The position numbers were made by a program, and so were the translations under genes. Positions 50,066 to 57,625 of a stretch of DNA of 64,000 nt are shown here, piece by piece; the stretch's first letter is position 1; the number at the start of each line of letters is the position of its first letter. Source of the stretch: Pusillimonas sp. T7-7 (GTDB taxonomy: Bacteria; Pseudomonadota; Gammaproteobacteria; Burkholderiales; Burkholderiaceae_B); NCBI RefSeq assembly GCF_000209655.1, contig NC_015458.1:558001-622000 (forward strand), read 5' to 3'. The notes under the pieces are model-generated. The model was not told the DNA's origin. It saw only the letters and a program-made list of their open reading frames with translations, and searched no databases.

Positions 50066-50101
50066 AAAAACCCCCTCCCGCTCTGCAGGAGGGGGTTTTT
50101 T
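50066..50101 (+). terminator. rrn operon terminator
   Basis: An eight-base stem (CCCCCTCC at 50071-50078 with GGAGGGGG at 50088-50095) and a six-base T-run follow the 5S gene by about 20 bases. This is a strong intrinsic terminator. Confidence 0.92.
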
Positions 50102-50228
50102 GTTGCCTCAGCGAAAAGTGTTCGGCTGGCCAGGCTGAAGTAAGTAGAGCTTTATCTGCCAAAGTGGCCTATGCTGGTGAATTGGTCGTAACAAGCCTGT
50201 TGCGACCGCACATTAAAGCAGGGAAGAA

Positions 50229-50405
50229 ATGGACAAGAAAGACAAAGATCAGAAGCAAGGTCAAGAAGCGGTCAAGCCCGCGAACTCCAAACCTGCACTG
50301 AAGCAGCCGCGCTGGCCCGGGCTGGCAGGAAACTCAGGGATCAAAAGCGCGAAGTCGGTGCATGGCCGCATGCCAACAGGACGCGGCTCGGCGCGAGGCC
50401 GATAA
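50229..50405 (+). CDS. Unrecognised small basic protein
   Basis: The 58-codon frame starts with ATG behind an AGGGAAG-type ribosome site and encodes a Lys/Gln-rich N-terminus (MDKKDKDQKQGQ) and an Arg/Gly-rich end (TGRGSARGR). There are no hydrophobic helices. The frame after its TAA remains open for a further 64 codons to 50600, so it could be the first part of a gene broken by a stop. I do not recognise it; it lies in the accessory segment after the rrn operon. Confidence 0.4.
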   Translation: MDKKDKDQKQGQEAVKPANSKPALKQPRWPGLAGNSGIKSAKSVHGRMPTGRGSARGR

Positions 50406-50538
50406 GTTATTTCATGGGCGCTGTACTTTCTTCGGCTGGACTTCGCCACCAAATCGATCGGCCACAAGATGTGCTTGCATAAGCCGCAAGCACATGCGCC
50501 AATGGTGGTGGCAAGCGCGGCGATTGCGACCGGGTTGT

Positions 50539-50970
50539 TCAGTACAGATACTTGCCTAATGCTCGTGCCGAATCAAACTCCGTCTTTCCGAGCCATGTAA
50601 TGCGGCTCTCATTGAGTGCGGGGCCATCATACACGTTGCGTACGAATGCACCGGCTATGATCCGCCTTTCGCTGCGGTCGTACATGACCACGTAACTTTC
50701 AGATATGCAATCATGTGGCTTACAGCCCCAAAACACTTCGTAAGCTTTGCCGTTAACACTCTCTGTTGTGGATGGCGATGTGGTGCCAAAAGACAGAGCC
50801 CATGGCGACTCGGTTGCGACTGGCTTGATGATGCGCTGAAATTCCGCCCATAGCGCTGGATCAGCTTTTGCGGCCTCGTACATATGCATTCCGGCCTGCT
50901 CGGCATTTGCGAGAGAGCTACCAGCCGCCAAACACAGGGCTAAGGCGAAAAGATTAGACGCTTTGAACAT
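50539..50970 (-). CDS. Ivy-family lysozyme inhibitor
   Basis: This 143-residue protein has a Sec signal peptide (hydrophobic core LFALALCLAAGSSLANA, cleavage near residue 23) and a periplasmic domain with the motif WGCKPHDC (C83-C88). CKPHDC is the loop by which Ivy blocks the lysozyme active site, with the two cysteines forming a disulphide. The length is close to Ivy (about 130 mature residues). It would protect peptidoglycan from C-type lysozymes of hosts or predators. Its isolated place among short unrelated ORFs suggests lateral acquisition. Confidence 0.83.
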   Translation of the reverse strand: MFKASNLFALALCLAAGSSLANAEQAGMHMYEAAKADPALWAEFQRIIKPVATESPWALSFGTTSPSTTESVNGKAYEVFWGCKPHDCISESYVVMYDRSERRIIAGAFVRNVYDGPALNESRITWLGKTEFDSARALGKYLY

Positions 50971-51184
50971 ACTGACTCCTAGGTAGGTGAGTGACCCGAT
51001 TTAAGCACATCGAGGGGTAGTGTACCGGCCAAAGTTTTTTGATGTTGGAAGCTAGCAAAAGTAGTTCACTGTGAGTGGCTTGGGCTGTGTCGCCTACAAT
51101 TCCAGCAGAGGTACTGGCTTGCACCGGACGAACTAGGCCAAATGGATGCTACCGCTCTCGAGAAGGCTGACTTATAGTTGGAAC

Positions 51185-51442
51185 ATGCTCAAACTTGTTC
51201 CCAAGATCGACCCGCCGCTGAAGGAAAAGGTGCGTCAGCGTGTGAAGCGCATGGCCAGGCCTGAGGGGCTCTTGCAGTGCAATCGCTGTGGTGGGCGCAC
51301 GATCATGACGGCTATCAATAGCGTCTCCATAGTGAATGGCCGGAAGACTGGCGGCACGGTGCTTGCGAAGGACGTATGTGCGGACTGCTATCTACACGGG
51401 GTACATAGCCCGATGCTGCCTGAGCTGCAACATATCAAATAG
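51185..51442 (+). CDS. Small zinc-ribbon-like hypothetical protein
   Basis: This 85-residue basic protein contains a CNRCGG motif in the middle and CADCY about 35 residues later, a likely two-knuckle zinc site. The N-terminal part is Lys/Arg-rich (LKEKVRQRVKRMARP). Such proteins are common in prophages, but I do not recognise a named family. The ATG at 51185 has GGAA close by; the frame stays open upstream to 51146. A clear terminator follows the stop by 30 bases. Confidence 0.6.
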   Translation: MLKLVPKIDPPLKEKVRQRVKRMARPEGLLQCNRCGGRTIMTAINSVSIVNGRKTGGTVLAKDVCADCYLHGVHSPMLPELQHIK

Positions 51443-51472
51443 ACTCGCCCCGGCGGTTTTTCCCATTTCTGG

Positions 51473-51499
51473 GCCTCACTTTCGAGTGGGGCTTTTTTT
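51473..51499 (+). terminator. Intrinsic terminator after the zinc-ribbon ORF
   Basis: GCCTCACT (51473-51480), a TTCG tetraloop and AGTGGGGC (51485-51492), with one G-T pair, are followed by seven T residues. It points rightward. Confidence 0.88.
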
Positions 51500-51560
51500 A
51501 TGCCCATGGCACCGTTACCACCCCAGCGCCTACCGCTCCCTGTATTGCCGGCAGGCAGTG

Positions 51561-51797
51561 TCACGGTGCGCAGGCGTGCCGGGCCACGCGGAACTCCTTG
51601 TCGACGCCGTCGGAGTCGGTCAGCCGTGTCCAGACCGTCTTGCATATCGAGCACTCATAATGTCGTTCGATCGGAGCCATATTCTGCGGAGCCCACATCC
51701 CGCACAGCCACATTTTTTTATGAGGTTTACGGGGTGGCGTGCACAGTAAAAAATCTTCACACAGCGTGCACATTTCAGGCGAATTTGCTCGATACAT
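51561..51797 (-). CDS. Possible small cysteine-rich protein
   Basis: The frame encodes up to 78 residues with several CxxC-like clusters (MCTLCEDFLLC, and HYECSICKTVWTRL). The part from the ATG at 51713 (50 residues) has the look of small zinc-ribbon phage proteins. One knuckle, LCGMW, lacks its second cysteine, while an alternative frame reads KCGCAGCG at the same place, so a frameshift near 51700 is possible. It faces the terminator after the other zinc-ribbon ORF. Function unknown; coding status is uncertain. Confidence 0.35.
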   Translation of the reverse strand: MYRANSPEMCTLCEDFLLCTPPRKPHKKMWLCGMWAPQNMAPIERHYECSICKTVWTRLTDSDGVDKEFRVARHACAP

Positions 51798-51911
51798 TCA
51801 GCAAAGATACCCGTGCGCTTGTAGCGATTCCATCGGCCTTTGGACTTAAGTCGTAGCGCTGAGCGAATCACAGCGGCGCGGATGCATGGATGCGCCCTAG
51901 GCGTATGCCTT

Positions 51912-52598
51912 TTAGTTCTTTTTGTTCTGGCGGGCTTGGAAGGCAAGCAGAGAATCCTCGATTTCGCCAAAGCCGCGCTTGCGGGCATGCTGGAGAGGGG
52001 TGACTCCATCACGATCTGCCAGGTTGGGATTTGCTCCAGCTTTGAGCAACAAGTCTACAATTTGTTGGTGTCGTTTGCCCCCGTCGCCAAGAATGATCGC
52101 CTCGAGCAGGGCCGTCCAGCCTAAATTATTGACGTGATCAATGGCGACACCGGCTTCGATGAGAGTACGAACCGTTTCAACATGGCCGCGCTCGGCAGCA
52201 GGAATCAGCGCAGTTCCCCCGTAGCGGTTCGTGCTTTTCAGATCGGCGCCATGCGCCAAGGTCATTTTCAGGATTTCCAGATGGCCTCTGGCGCCTGAAT
52301 AGAGATAGGCGCTATCTTGAATATGATCTTTCGCATTCACATCGGCCCCAGCATCGATCAATGCTTTAGCGGCGCCAATCGAGTTCGCCCTGGCGGCAAC
52401 CAGCAGGGCGGTTGATCCTGATTGATCGCGTGCGTCTATCTTGCTGCTTGATGAGAGAAGCTGCTCTATGCGCGTGACGTCGTCTTGCTGGGCAGCGGCA
52501 TGCAACGGATATTGATTCAAGGTCTCTCCCGACGAAAAAGCGGAGGCAAACATAAGTGTTAGCGTCATACCCGCAATCGCGATTAGTGGTTTAACCAT
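51912..52598 (-). CDS. Secreted ankyrin-repeat protein
   Basis: This 228-residue protein has an N-terminal signal peptide (LIAIAGMTLTLMFASAFSSG) and then about five ankyrin repeats, seen in YPLHAAAQQDDVTRIEQLL, STALLVAARANSIGAAKALI, the GHLEIL repeat, TALIPAAERGHVETVRTLIE and TPLQHARKRGFGEIE. It likely acts in the periplasm as a binding scaffold; the partner is unknown. GGAG lies five bases before the ATG at 52598. A 43-residue membrane peptide gene ends 21 bases upstream on the same strand, suggesting a two-gene operon. Confidence 0.82.
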   Translation of the reverse strand: MVKPLIAIAGMTLTLMFASAFSSGETLNQYPLHAAAQQDDVTRIEQLLSSSSKIDARDQSGSTALLVAARANSIGAAKALIDAGADVNAKDHIQDSAYLYSGARGHLEILKMTLAHGADLKSTNRYGGTALIPAAERGHVETVRTLIEAGVAIDHVNNLGWTALLEAIILGDGGKRHQQIVDLLLKAGANPNLADRDGVTPLQHARKRGFGEIEDSLLAFQARQNKKN

Positions 52599-52619
52599 AC
52601 CATCTCCAGATCGGTCTCT

Positions 52620-52751
52620 CTATTGCTTTTCAGAAACCGACACAGACTCGGGCGCTGCTCCGGAGGTAGATCCGCCCAGGCCTTGTTGACCTATCTTATA
52701 TATGCCAAAACCGATAGCAAAAGCCAGCAAGATACGTAATGGTCGATTCAA
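52620..52751 (-). CDS. Putative 43-residue membrane peptide upstream of the ankyrin gene
   Basis: From a TTG at 52751 with AAGGA nine bases before it, the frame encodes NRPLRILLAFAIGFGIYKIG, a single membrane helix with a positive N-terminus, then a Gly/Ser-rich polar tail ending SVSEKQ. The charge pattern and spacing to the ankyrin gene make it a plausible real small protein, too short for ordinary gene finders. The role is unknown; it might anchor or assist the ankyrin protein. Confidence 0.5.
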   Translation of the reverse strand: MNRPLRILLAFAIGFGIYKIGQQGLGGSTSGAAPESVSVSEKQ

Positions 52752-52992
52752 TTGAATAATTCCTTGTTTGATTTAATTCTTCTTTTCTAGGCCCTAAATT
52801 TAAGTAGTCACTTATTTCAAATTTGGGTCAAATTTTTTTGGAGTCTAAGTACTTCTTCGCATCAGCGAGCAGATAGCCCTTTTCCTTTTTGCCTAGCGCT
52901 CGAAAGTATTTGAGTTAAAAATAGGCGCATGGAACCAAATACAAGCCTTCTGTCACAAATCGTTTTCGGTCTACGAGCCGTAAGGTGGACAC

Positions 52993-53015
52993 AAAAAATC
53001 CCGCTCGACGGCGGG
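52993..53015 (-). terminator. Minus-strand intrinsic terminator
   Basis: Read on the minus strand, CCCGC (53015-53011), loop, GCGGG (53004-53000) is followed by six T residues (52998-52993). It would stop transcripts coming from tRNA-Asn that escape the first hairpin. Confidence 0.6.
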
Positions 53016-53028
53016 CAGAAACTACTGG

Positions 53029-53060
53029 ATATGTGAGGCCTCACATAAAACCTCACATAT
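53029..53060. repeat. Palindrome with repeated arm near tRNA-Asn
   Basis: ATGTGAGGCCTCACAT (53031-53046) is a perfect 16-base palindrome. Its right arm recurs as CCTCACATAT at 53051-53060, which can pair with 53029-53038 instead. The arrangement allows two alternative hairpins. Function unknown. Confidence 0.6.
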
Positions 53061-53071
53061 CGCCAAATAGA

Positions 53072-53099
53072 AAGGGTCTACATTTTCATGTAGACCCTT
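53072..53099 (-). terminator. Probable tRNA-Asn terminator
   Basis: AAGGGTCTACA (53072-53082) and its perfect complement (53089-53099) form an 11-base stem with a six-base loop. It begins nine bases after the tRNA 3' end on the minus strand, followed by a short T-rich run, so it probably ends the tRNA transcript. Confidence 0.7.
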
Positions 53100-53107
53100 G
53101 GTATTCT

Positions 53108-53183
53108 TGGCTCCCCGAACTGGGTTCGAACCAGTGACCTGCGGATTAACAGTCCGTCGCTCTACCGACTGAGCTATCGGGGA
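53108..53183 (-). tRNA. tRNA-Asn (GTT)
   Basis: A 76-base cloverleaf on the minus strand: acceptor stem TCCCCGA pairing TCGGGGA, D-arm AGCTCAGTCGGTAGAGC, anticodon GTT (plus-strand 53148-53150), T-loop GGTTCGAACCC, discriminator G and an encoded CCA. Its 3' end points into the accessory segment, the usual side for elements that integrate into tRNA genes. No second copy of its 3' end was found by eye. Confidence 0.96.
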
Positions 53184-53298
53184 ATTAAAGAAGCAAAACT
53201 ATAGCATATTTTTGCAGGGTGGGGCAAATCAAAGACCGCCCGACGCGTCTTGAACCTGAAACAGCGCGAGCATATTTCAGTTGCGCGCTGCTTCGCCT

Positions 53299-54882
53299 TC
53301 AATGGGCTCCGGATGCGGCTCCCGACGCCGCATTCGAGCTTGGACGTGCGATCCAGATCAGTGCAATCAGCAGCAAAAATAGAATCGCCGAGGCATAAAA
53401 GATATCGGTCGCCGACATGGTGAAAGCCTGTTCGCTAATCATGTTGTTGATTACAGCGGCTGATTGCTCATGGCCCAGGCCTTGCCGTTGCAAACCACCC
53501 ATAATGGCGTCGAAGGCAGGCTCTCCGGGGCGGGCGGCTTCTGTCAATTGGGCGTGGTGCAGGGTGGCGCGGTTTTCCCATAAGGTGGTGGTGATCGAGG
53601 TGCCGAAGGCGCCGAAGAGCAGGCGGACAAAGTTGGAGAGGCCAGCCGCAGCGGGAATGCGATGAGGGTCCAGCCCCGACAGGCTCAGGGTGGTCAGTGG
53701 GATGAAGAAGGTGGCCATGGCTGCGCCCTGTATGAAGGTAGGCAGCATGATGGTGTAGATGTCGACCTGGGTATTGAAGTCTGAACGCATGTAGCTGATC
53801 AGTGAAAAGACCAGAAAGGCGAAGGTGGCGATGGTGCGTGGATCATGCCGCGACAGCATTTTGCCGACGATGGGCGACATGATGATGGCCAGGATGCCGA
53901 CCGGAGCAGAGGCGATGCCGGCATCGGTAGCGGTATAGCCCAGGGTGCTTTGCATCCACAAAGGCAGTAGTACTACCGTTCCAAAGAACACGCCATAACC
54001 TACTGATATGGATATGACGCCCGCGGTGAAGTTGCGGTGGGCGAACAGCTTCAGGTCGACTACGGGATGTTCGGCGGTCAGTTCCCAGATCACGAAGAAC
54101 ACCAGGGTAACGACGGCAACGATAGCCATCACGGTGATGGCGGTGCTGGCAAACCAGTCCAGTTCCTTGCCTTTGTCCAACATGAGTTGCAGGGCGCCTA
54201 CCCATACGACCAGCAGGGCCAGGCCGATGGTGTCTATGGGAAGTTTGGCACGCGGCGTTTCGCGGTGCTTGTATAGCTGCCATGCGGCCCACCCGGCCAG
54301 CAGGCCCGCGGGGACGTTGATGTAGAAAATCCATGACCAGCTGTAATTGTCGGAAATCCAGCCGCCCAGCAGCGGCCCGGCCACGGGGCCCACCAGTATG
54401 GTCATGGACCATAGCGCCAGCGCCATGCCTGCTTTGTCCCTGGGATAAGTGCCCAGCATCAAGGATTGCGAAAGGGGAATCATGGGGCCGGCCACAGCGC
54501 CTTGCAGTACCCGGAAGGCCACCAGCGACTCAAGCGACCAGGCGAAACCGCATAGCCACGACGAGATCACGAACAGCATGACCGACATGACGAACAGGTG
54601 CACTTGACCGAAGCGCTGGGTCAGCCAGCCCGTCAATGGCACGGTAATGGCGTTGGCAACGGCGAACGAGGTGATGACCCAGGTGCCTTGTGTGGCGCTG
54701 ACGCCCAAGTCGCCGGCTATGGTCGGAATGGAAACATTGGCAATCGACGAGTCCAGCACATTCATGAAGACGGCTGCCGACAGGGCAACCGTACCGAACA
54801 GCCTGGCTTTGCCTTCCAGGGGAGGGTGGCTTTGGGCGCCAACTACCGGCGTTTTGCCTCCGCTTTCTTTGGCTTGGCTCAT
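53299..54882 (-). CDS. emrB: DHA2 family MFS multidrug transporter EmrB-like
   Basis: This 527-residue inner-membrane pump has about 14 helices. The first helix region FMNVLDSSIANVSIPTIAGDLG and motif C-like GPVAGPLLGGWI with WIFYINVPAGLL are diagnostic of DHA2/EmrB antiporters. It exports hydrophobic or acidic compounds using the proton gradient, through EmrA and an outer-membrane channel. Its start overlaps the EmrA stop by four bases (ATGA). It is the last gene of the marR-led group. Confidence 0.92.
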   Translation of the reverse strand: MSQAKESGGKTPVVGAQSHPPLEGKARLFGTVALSAAVFMNVLDSSIANVSIPTIAGDLGVSATQGTWVITSFAVANAITVPLTGWLTQRFGQVHLFVMSVMLFVISSWLCGFAWSLESLVAFRVLQGAVAGPMIPLSQSLMLGTYPRDKAGMALALWSMTILVGPVAGPLLGGWISDNYSWSWIFYINVPAGLLAGWAAWQLYKHRETPRAKLPIDTIGLALLVVWVGALQLMLDKGKELDWFASTAITVMAIVAVVTLVFFVIWELTAEHPVVDLKLFAHRNFTAGVISISVGYGVFFGTVVLLPLWMQSTLGYTATDAGIASAPVGILAIIMSPIVGKMLSRHDPRTIATFAFLVFSLISYMRSDFNTQVDIYTIMLPTFIQGAAMATFFIPLTTLSLSGLDPHRIPAAAGLSNFVRLLFGAFGTSITTTLWENRATLHHAQLTEAARPGEPAFDAIMGGLQRQGLGHEQSAAVINNMISEQAFTMSATDIFYASAILFLLLIALIWIARPSSNAASGAASGAH

Positions 54883-56060
54883 GAGCTCAGGTTTTCATTG
54901 ATGATGCGTTTGATCAGCGTATCGGCGCCTTCGCTGCTGCCGTTGAACACGGCTGTTTTGAAACCGCTGTTCACGGCAGGGGCGGCGGCTTGCTCCGGGT
55001 CGGACAAGTTCACTTCTACCTGCATGGAAAGACCAACGCGCAAAGGATGGGCGGCAAGCTCATCCGGGTCGAGCACGATACGCACGGGAATGCGTTGCAC
55101 GACTTTAATCCAGTTGCCGCTGGCATTCTGTGCCGGCAGCAGGGCAAAGGCGCTGCCCGTGCCGGCGGCCAGGCCTTGCAGGGTGCCGTGATAGACAACG
55201 CTGCTGCCATACAGGTCTGCCGTCAGGGTGGCTTGCTGGCCGGGTTTCATGCGGCGCACCTGGCCTTCCTTGAAGTTGGCTTCAACCCAAACCTGTTGCA
55301 GGGGAACGATAGTCATGAGCGGCGTGCCAGGTGCGACATGCTGGCCTACTTGCACGGACCGTTGGGCGATCATGCCGTCCACGGGTGCGGGCAGGCGGGT
55401 GCGCGAGTTGGCCAGCCAGGCTTTGCGCAATTGGTCGGCGGCCTGCATGACGTCCGGGTGGGCCTCTATACTGGTTCCGGCGGTCAATGCAAGATTGGTT
55501 TGCAGCTTGGCCTGCGAGGCCGCATGGGCTGCCTTTGCCTGCGCCAGGCCAGACTCCGCAGCCTTGACGGCGGTCTGGGCGTGCAGAATTTCTTCGCCGC
55601 TGACACCGCCCGAACTGGCCAGCGTCTGCCGGCGCTTCAGGTCGTTGCGTGCTTTGGCCAGGTCTACCTCGGCGCGTTTGATATTGGCGGCACGTATGGC
55701 GATATCGGCCTCAAGCGCACTGTTCTGAACAAAGATGGTGCGTGTCCTTCTGACGGCCTGAGCCAGTGCGGCCTCGGCCTGCTTCAGGGCAATACGGGTG
55801 TCGCTGTCATCCAGCTCAATCAGCAGACTGCCTTTGCTGACTGTCTGGGTGTCGTCGGCGCCTATGGCGATGACGGTTCCGGGTATCTGTGAAGTGACCT
55901 GGACGAGGTTGCCGTGCACGTAGGCGTCTTCGGTGCTTTCGTAGCCCGATGCAAAGAGGAACCACCATATTGCATAGGCCACGCCGATGGCGATAAAAAT
56001 GGCGGTGGCCAGGATGAGCAGGGGTTTGCGCCGGGATGCGGCAGCGTTCTTGGTAGTCAT
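54879..56060 (-). CDS. emrA: HlyD family efflux adaptor EmrA-like
   Basis: This 393-residue periplasmic adaptor has one N-terminal membrane helix (LLILATAIFIAIGVAYAIWW), the EmrA mark YESTEDAYVHGNLVQVTSQIPG, a long alpha-helical hairpin (about residues 100-210), a lipoyl half-motif RLPAPVDGMIAQRSVQVGQHV, and a beta-barrel domain. It links the EmrB pump to the outer-membrane factor. The ATG at 56060 follows the family start better than the longer frame to 56138, which runs into the upstream gene. Confidence 0.92.
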   Translation of the reverse strand: MTTKNAAASRRKPLLILATAIFIAIGVAYAIWWFLFASGYESTEDAYVHGNLVQVTSQIPGTVIAIGADDTQTVSKGSLLIELDDSDTRIALKQAEAALAQAVRRTRTIFVQNSALEADIAIRAANIKRAEVDLAKARNDLKRRQTLASSGGVSGEEILHAQTAVKAAESGLAQAKAAHAASQAKLQTNLALTAGTSIEAHPDVMQAADQLRKAWLANSRTRLPAPVDGMIAQRSVQVGQHVAPGTPLMTIVPLQQVWVEANFKEGQVRRMKPGQQATLTADLYGSSVVYHGTLQGLAAGTGSAFALLPAQNASGNWIKVVQRIPVRIVLDPDELAAHPLRVGLSMQVEVNLSDPEQAAAPAVNSGFKTAVFNGSSEGADTLIKRIINENLSS

Positions 56061-56076
56061 GGCTGATTCTCGTGTT

Positions 56077-57477
56077 TCAGTGCGTAGCTGTAGGGCTGTC
56101 GTAGCCGCCGCCCAGGGCGGTGGCCAGCTGTGCGTCAAGCTTGTAGGCGCGTGTCTGCATGTCGGTATTCAGAATGGCCTGTTTCTGCACCTCGTTCTGG
56201 GCTTGCAGCACTTGTACAAAGTTGCCCAATCCCGACTTGTATCGGTTGACCGCGATCTTGTAGGCCGAGGTGATGGCGCGCAAGCTTGCGGCCTGGTCCA
56301 ACGTTTGCTGCTGCAAGGCCTGGATGGCGCTGGTGGCATCGGCCACTTCCCTTACCGCTGTCAGCAGGGTTTGGTTGTAGTCGGCGATGGCCAGATCGCG
56401 CTCGGCTTGCCGGGCATCAAGCTGTGCGTTCAGCGCACCGCCATGGAAGATCGGCAAGGTGATGGCTGGGCCGACACCGTAAGTCTGGCTGCCGCCCTCA
56501 AGCAGATTGCTCAAACCCAGCGACATGAAGCCCGCAAAGGCCGACAGATTCACATTGGGGTAGAACTCGGCCTTGGCTGCTGAAATATCGCTGTCGCTGG
56601 CTTTGACCCGCAAACGGGCGGCGACAATGTCGGGCCGTCGGCCCAGTAGCGACAGGGGAATGCTATCGGGCACGCCTCTGGGCGTTTGCGTCAGCTTGGC
56701 GCGCTGAATTTCCTGCCCGCGTTGAGGCCCGGCGCCCAGCAATGCGGCTATTTGATGACGCAGCAGGTCTGCATTGGTAGCGGCCTGGCTGAGCTGTACG
56801 CGTGCGGCTGAAACCGCCGAGTCGGCCTGATTGGTTTCCACCTCGGTATCCAGGCCCGCCGTGACGCGCTGGCGTGTGATGTCCAGTACATTTTCAAGCT
56901 GGGTTACAAGCTGGCCTAATACCTGTTGTTGAGCCAGCGCATTCTGTAGATTGAAGTAGCTTTGCACCACTGCGCTGACCAAGGTGTTTCGTGCCATTTG
57001 CGCGTCCGCCTCGGCGGCTCGCTGCCGCGAGACGGCGGCCGCATAATGCGACCGGTTCCGGCCCCACAAGTCCAGATCGAAACCTATGTCCAGCCTCAGG
57101 CTGTTGTCGGTCTGCATTGAGCCGCCATAGGGGGGAGGATAGATGTAGTTTTCAGAAAAACGTTCGCGTGTCAGCTGGTAGCCGGCATTGGCCTGCGGCA
57201 AGCGTACGGCGCGGGCGCTGCTCACGGCGGCATTGGCCAGGTTCAGGCGCGCTTGCGCAGCATCCAGCGAAGGGCTGCCGGCCAGTGCCTGCCCGAGCAG
57301 CTGGTTCAGCTGTGGGTCGCCGTAGCGTTGCCACCATTGTTCGGTAGGCCAGGCTATGGCGCTGTCTTGCAAACCCAGCCGCACAGCATCTGTTTTGACT
57401 ACGGCTGGCTCGCCCGGCTTGATGGCCGCACATCCGGAAAGGACGGCGACGAACACGATGGGTAGCAGTGATTTCAT
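56077..57477 (-). CDS. Outer-membrane efflux lipoprotein (NodT/OprM family)
   Basis: This 466-residue protein is the outer-membrane channel of the efflux system. It has a lipoprotein signal with VLSGCAAI, and two outer-membrane efflux repeats: PTEQWWQRYGDPQLNQLLGQAL at the start and RRPDIVAARLRVKASDSDISAAKAEFYPNVNLSAFAG in the middle, both typical of the NodT group. It starts the efflux operon (16 bases before emrA) and is preceded by the CCTAGG palindrome, 80 bases upstream. Confidence 0.91.
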   Translation of the reverse strand: MKSLLPIVFVAVLSGCAAIKPGEPAVVKTDAVRLGLQDSAIAWPTEQWWQRYGDPQLNQLLGQALAGSPSLDAAQARLNLANAAVSSARAVRLPQANAGYQLTRERFSENYIYPPPYGGSMQTDNSLRLDIGFDLDLWGRNRSHYAAAVSRQRAAEADAQMARNTLVSAVVQSYFNLQNALAQQQVLGQLVTQLENVLDITRQRVTAGLDTEVETNQADSAVSAARVQLSQAATNADLLRHQIAALLGAGPQRGQEIQRAKLTQTPRGVPDSIPLSLLGRRPDIVAARLRVKASDSDISAAKAEFYPNVNLSAFAGFMSLGLSNLLEGGSQTYGVGPAITLPIFHGGALNAQLDARQAERDLAIADYNQTLLTAVREVADATSAIQALQQQTLDQAASLRAITSAYKIAVNRYKSGLGNFVQVLQAQNEVQKQAILNTDMQTRAYKLDAQLATALGGGYDSPTATH

Positions 57478-57557
57478 GCGATTTGGAGGTGAAGAGAAAT
57501 AAGGAGAACGGAGCGGATTTGCTTACATTAAGCTGAATATGATTGACTAGTCTGTAT

Positions 57558-57569
57558 TTGCCTAGGCAA
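57558..57569. promoter_or_regulatory. Candidate MarR operator before the efflux operon
   Basis: TTGCCTAGGCAA is a perfect 12-base palindrome in the space between marR and the outer-membrane factor gene. The same core recurs before marR, implying that the MarR protein binds both. The site lies where the efflux promoter should be. Confidence 0.7.
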
Positions 57570-57625
57570 TTATATAGCGAATTTCAGCACGATTTTCAAC
57601 TCGGGTGTATGAGTGTGTAAGAGAC

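Larger units (their letters stand above)
52752..53107. other. Gene-poor stretch between small ORFs and tRNA-Asn
   Basis: No gene with a start is seen over 356 bases. A 28-codon open stretch on the minus strand (about 52843-52929), with the end LLADAKKYLDSKKI, looks protein-like but has no start codon and may be the relic of a gene end. To the right are a palindromic repeat and two minus-strand terminators downstream of tRNA-Asn. The DNA is AT-richer than the flanking core genes. Confidence 0.4.

Noticed and set aside
51045-51175. Open stretch of about 43 codons before the zinc-ribbon ORF, ending MDATALEKADL
   Set aside because: No start codon with a ribosome site and length within chance; cannot be supported as a gene.
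52843-52929. 28-codon stretch ending LLADAKKYLDSKKI on the minus strand
   Set aside because: Looks protein-like but has no start codon and is bounded by stops; kept only as a possible gene-end relic.
50102-53107. Duplicate of the tRNA-Asn 3' end marking an attachment site
   Set aside because: No copy of GAACTGGGTTCGAACC or a long part of it was found in this stretch by eye.
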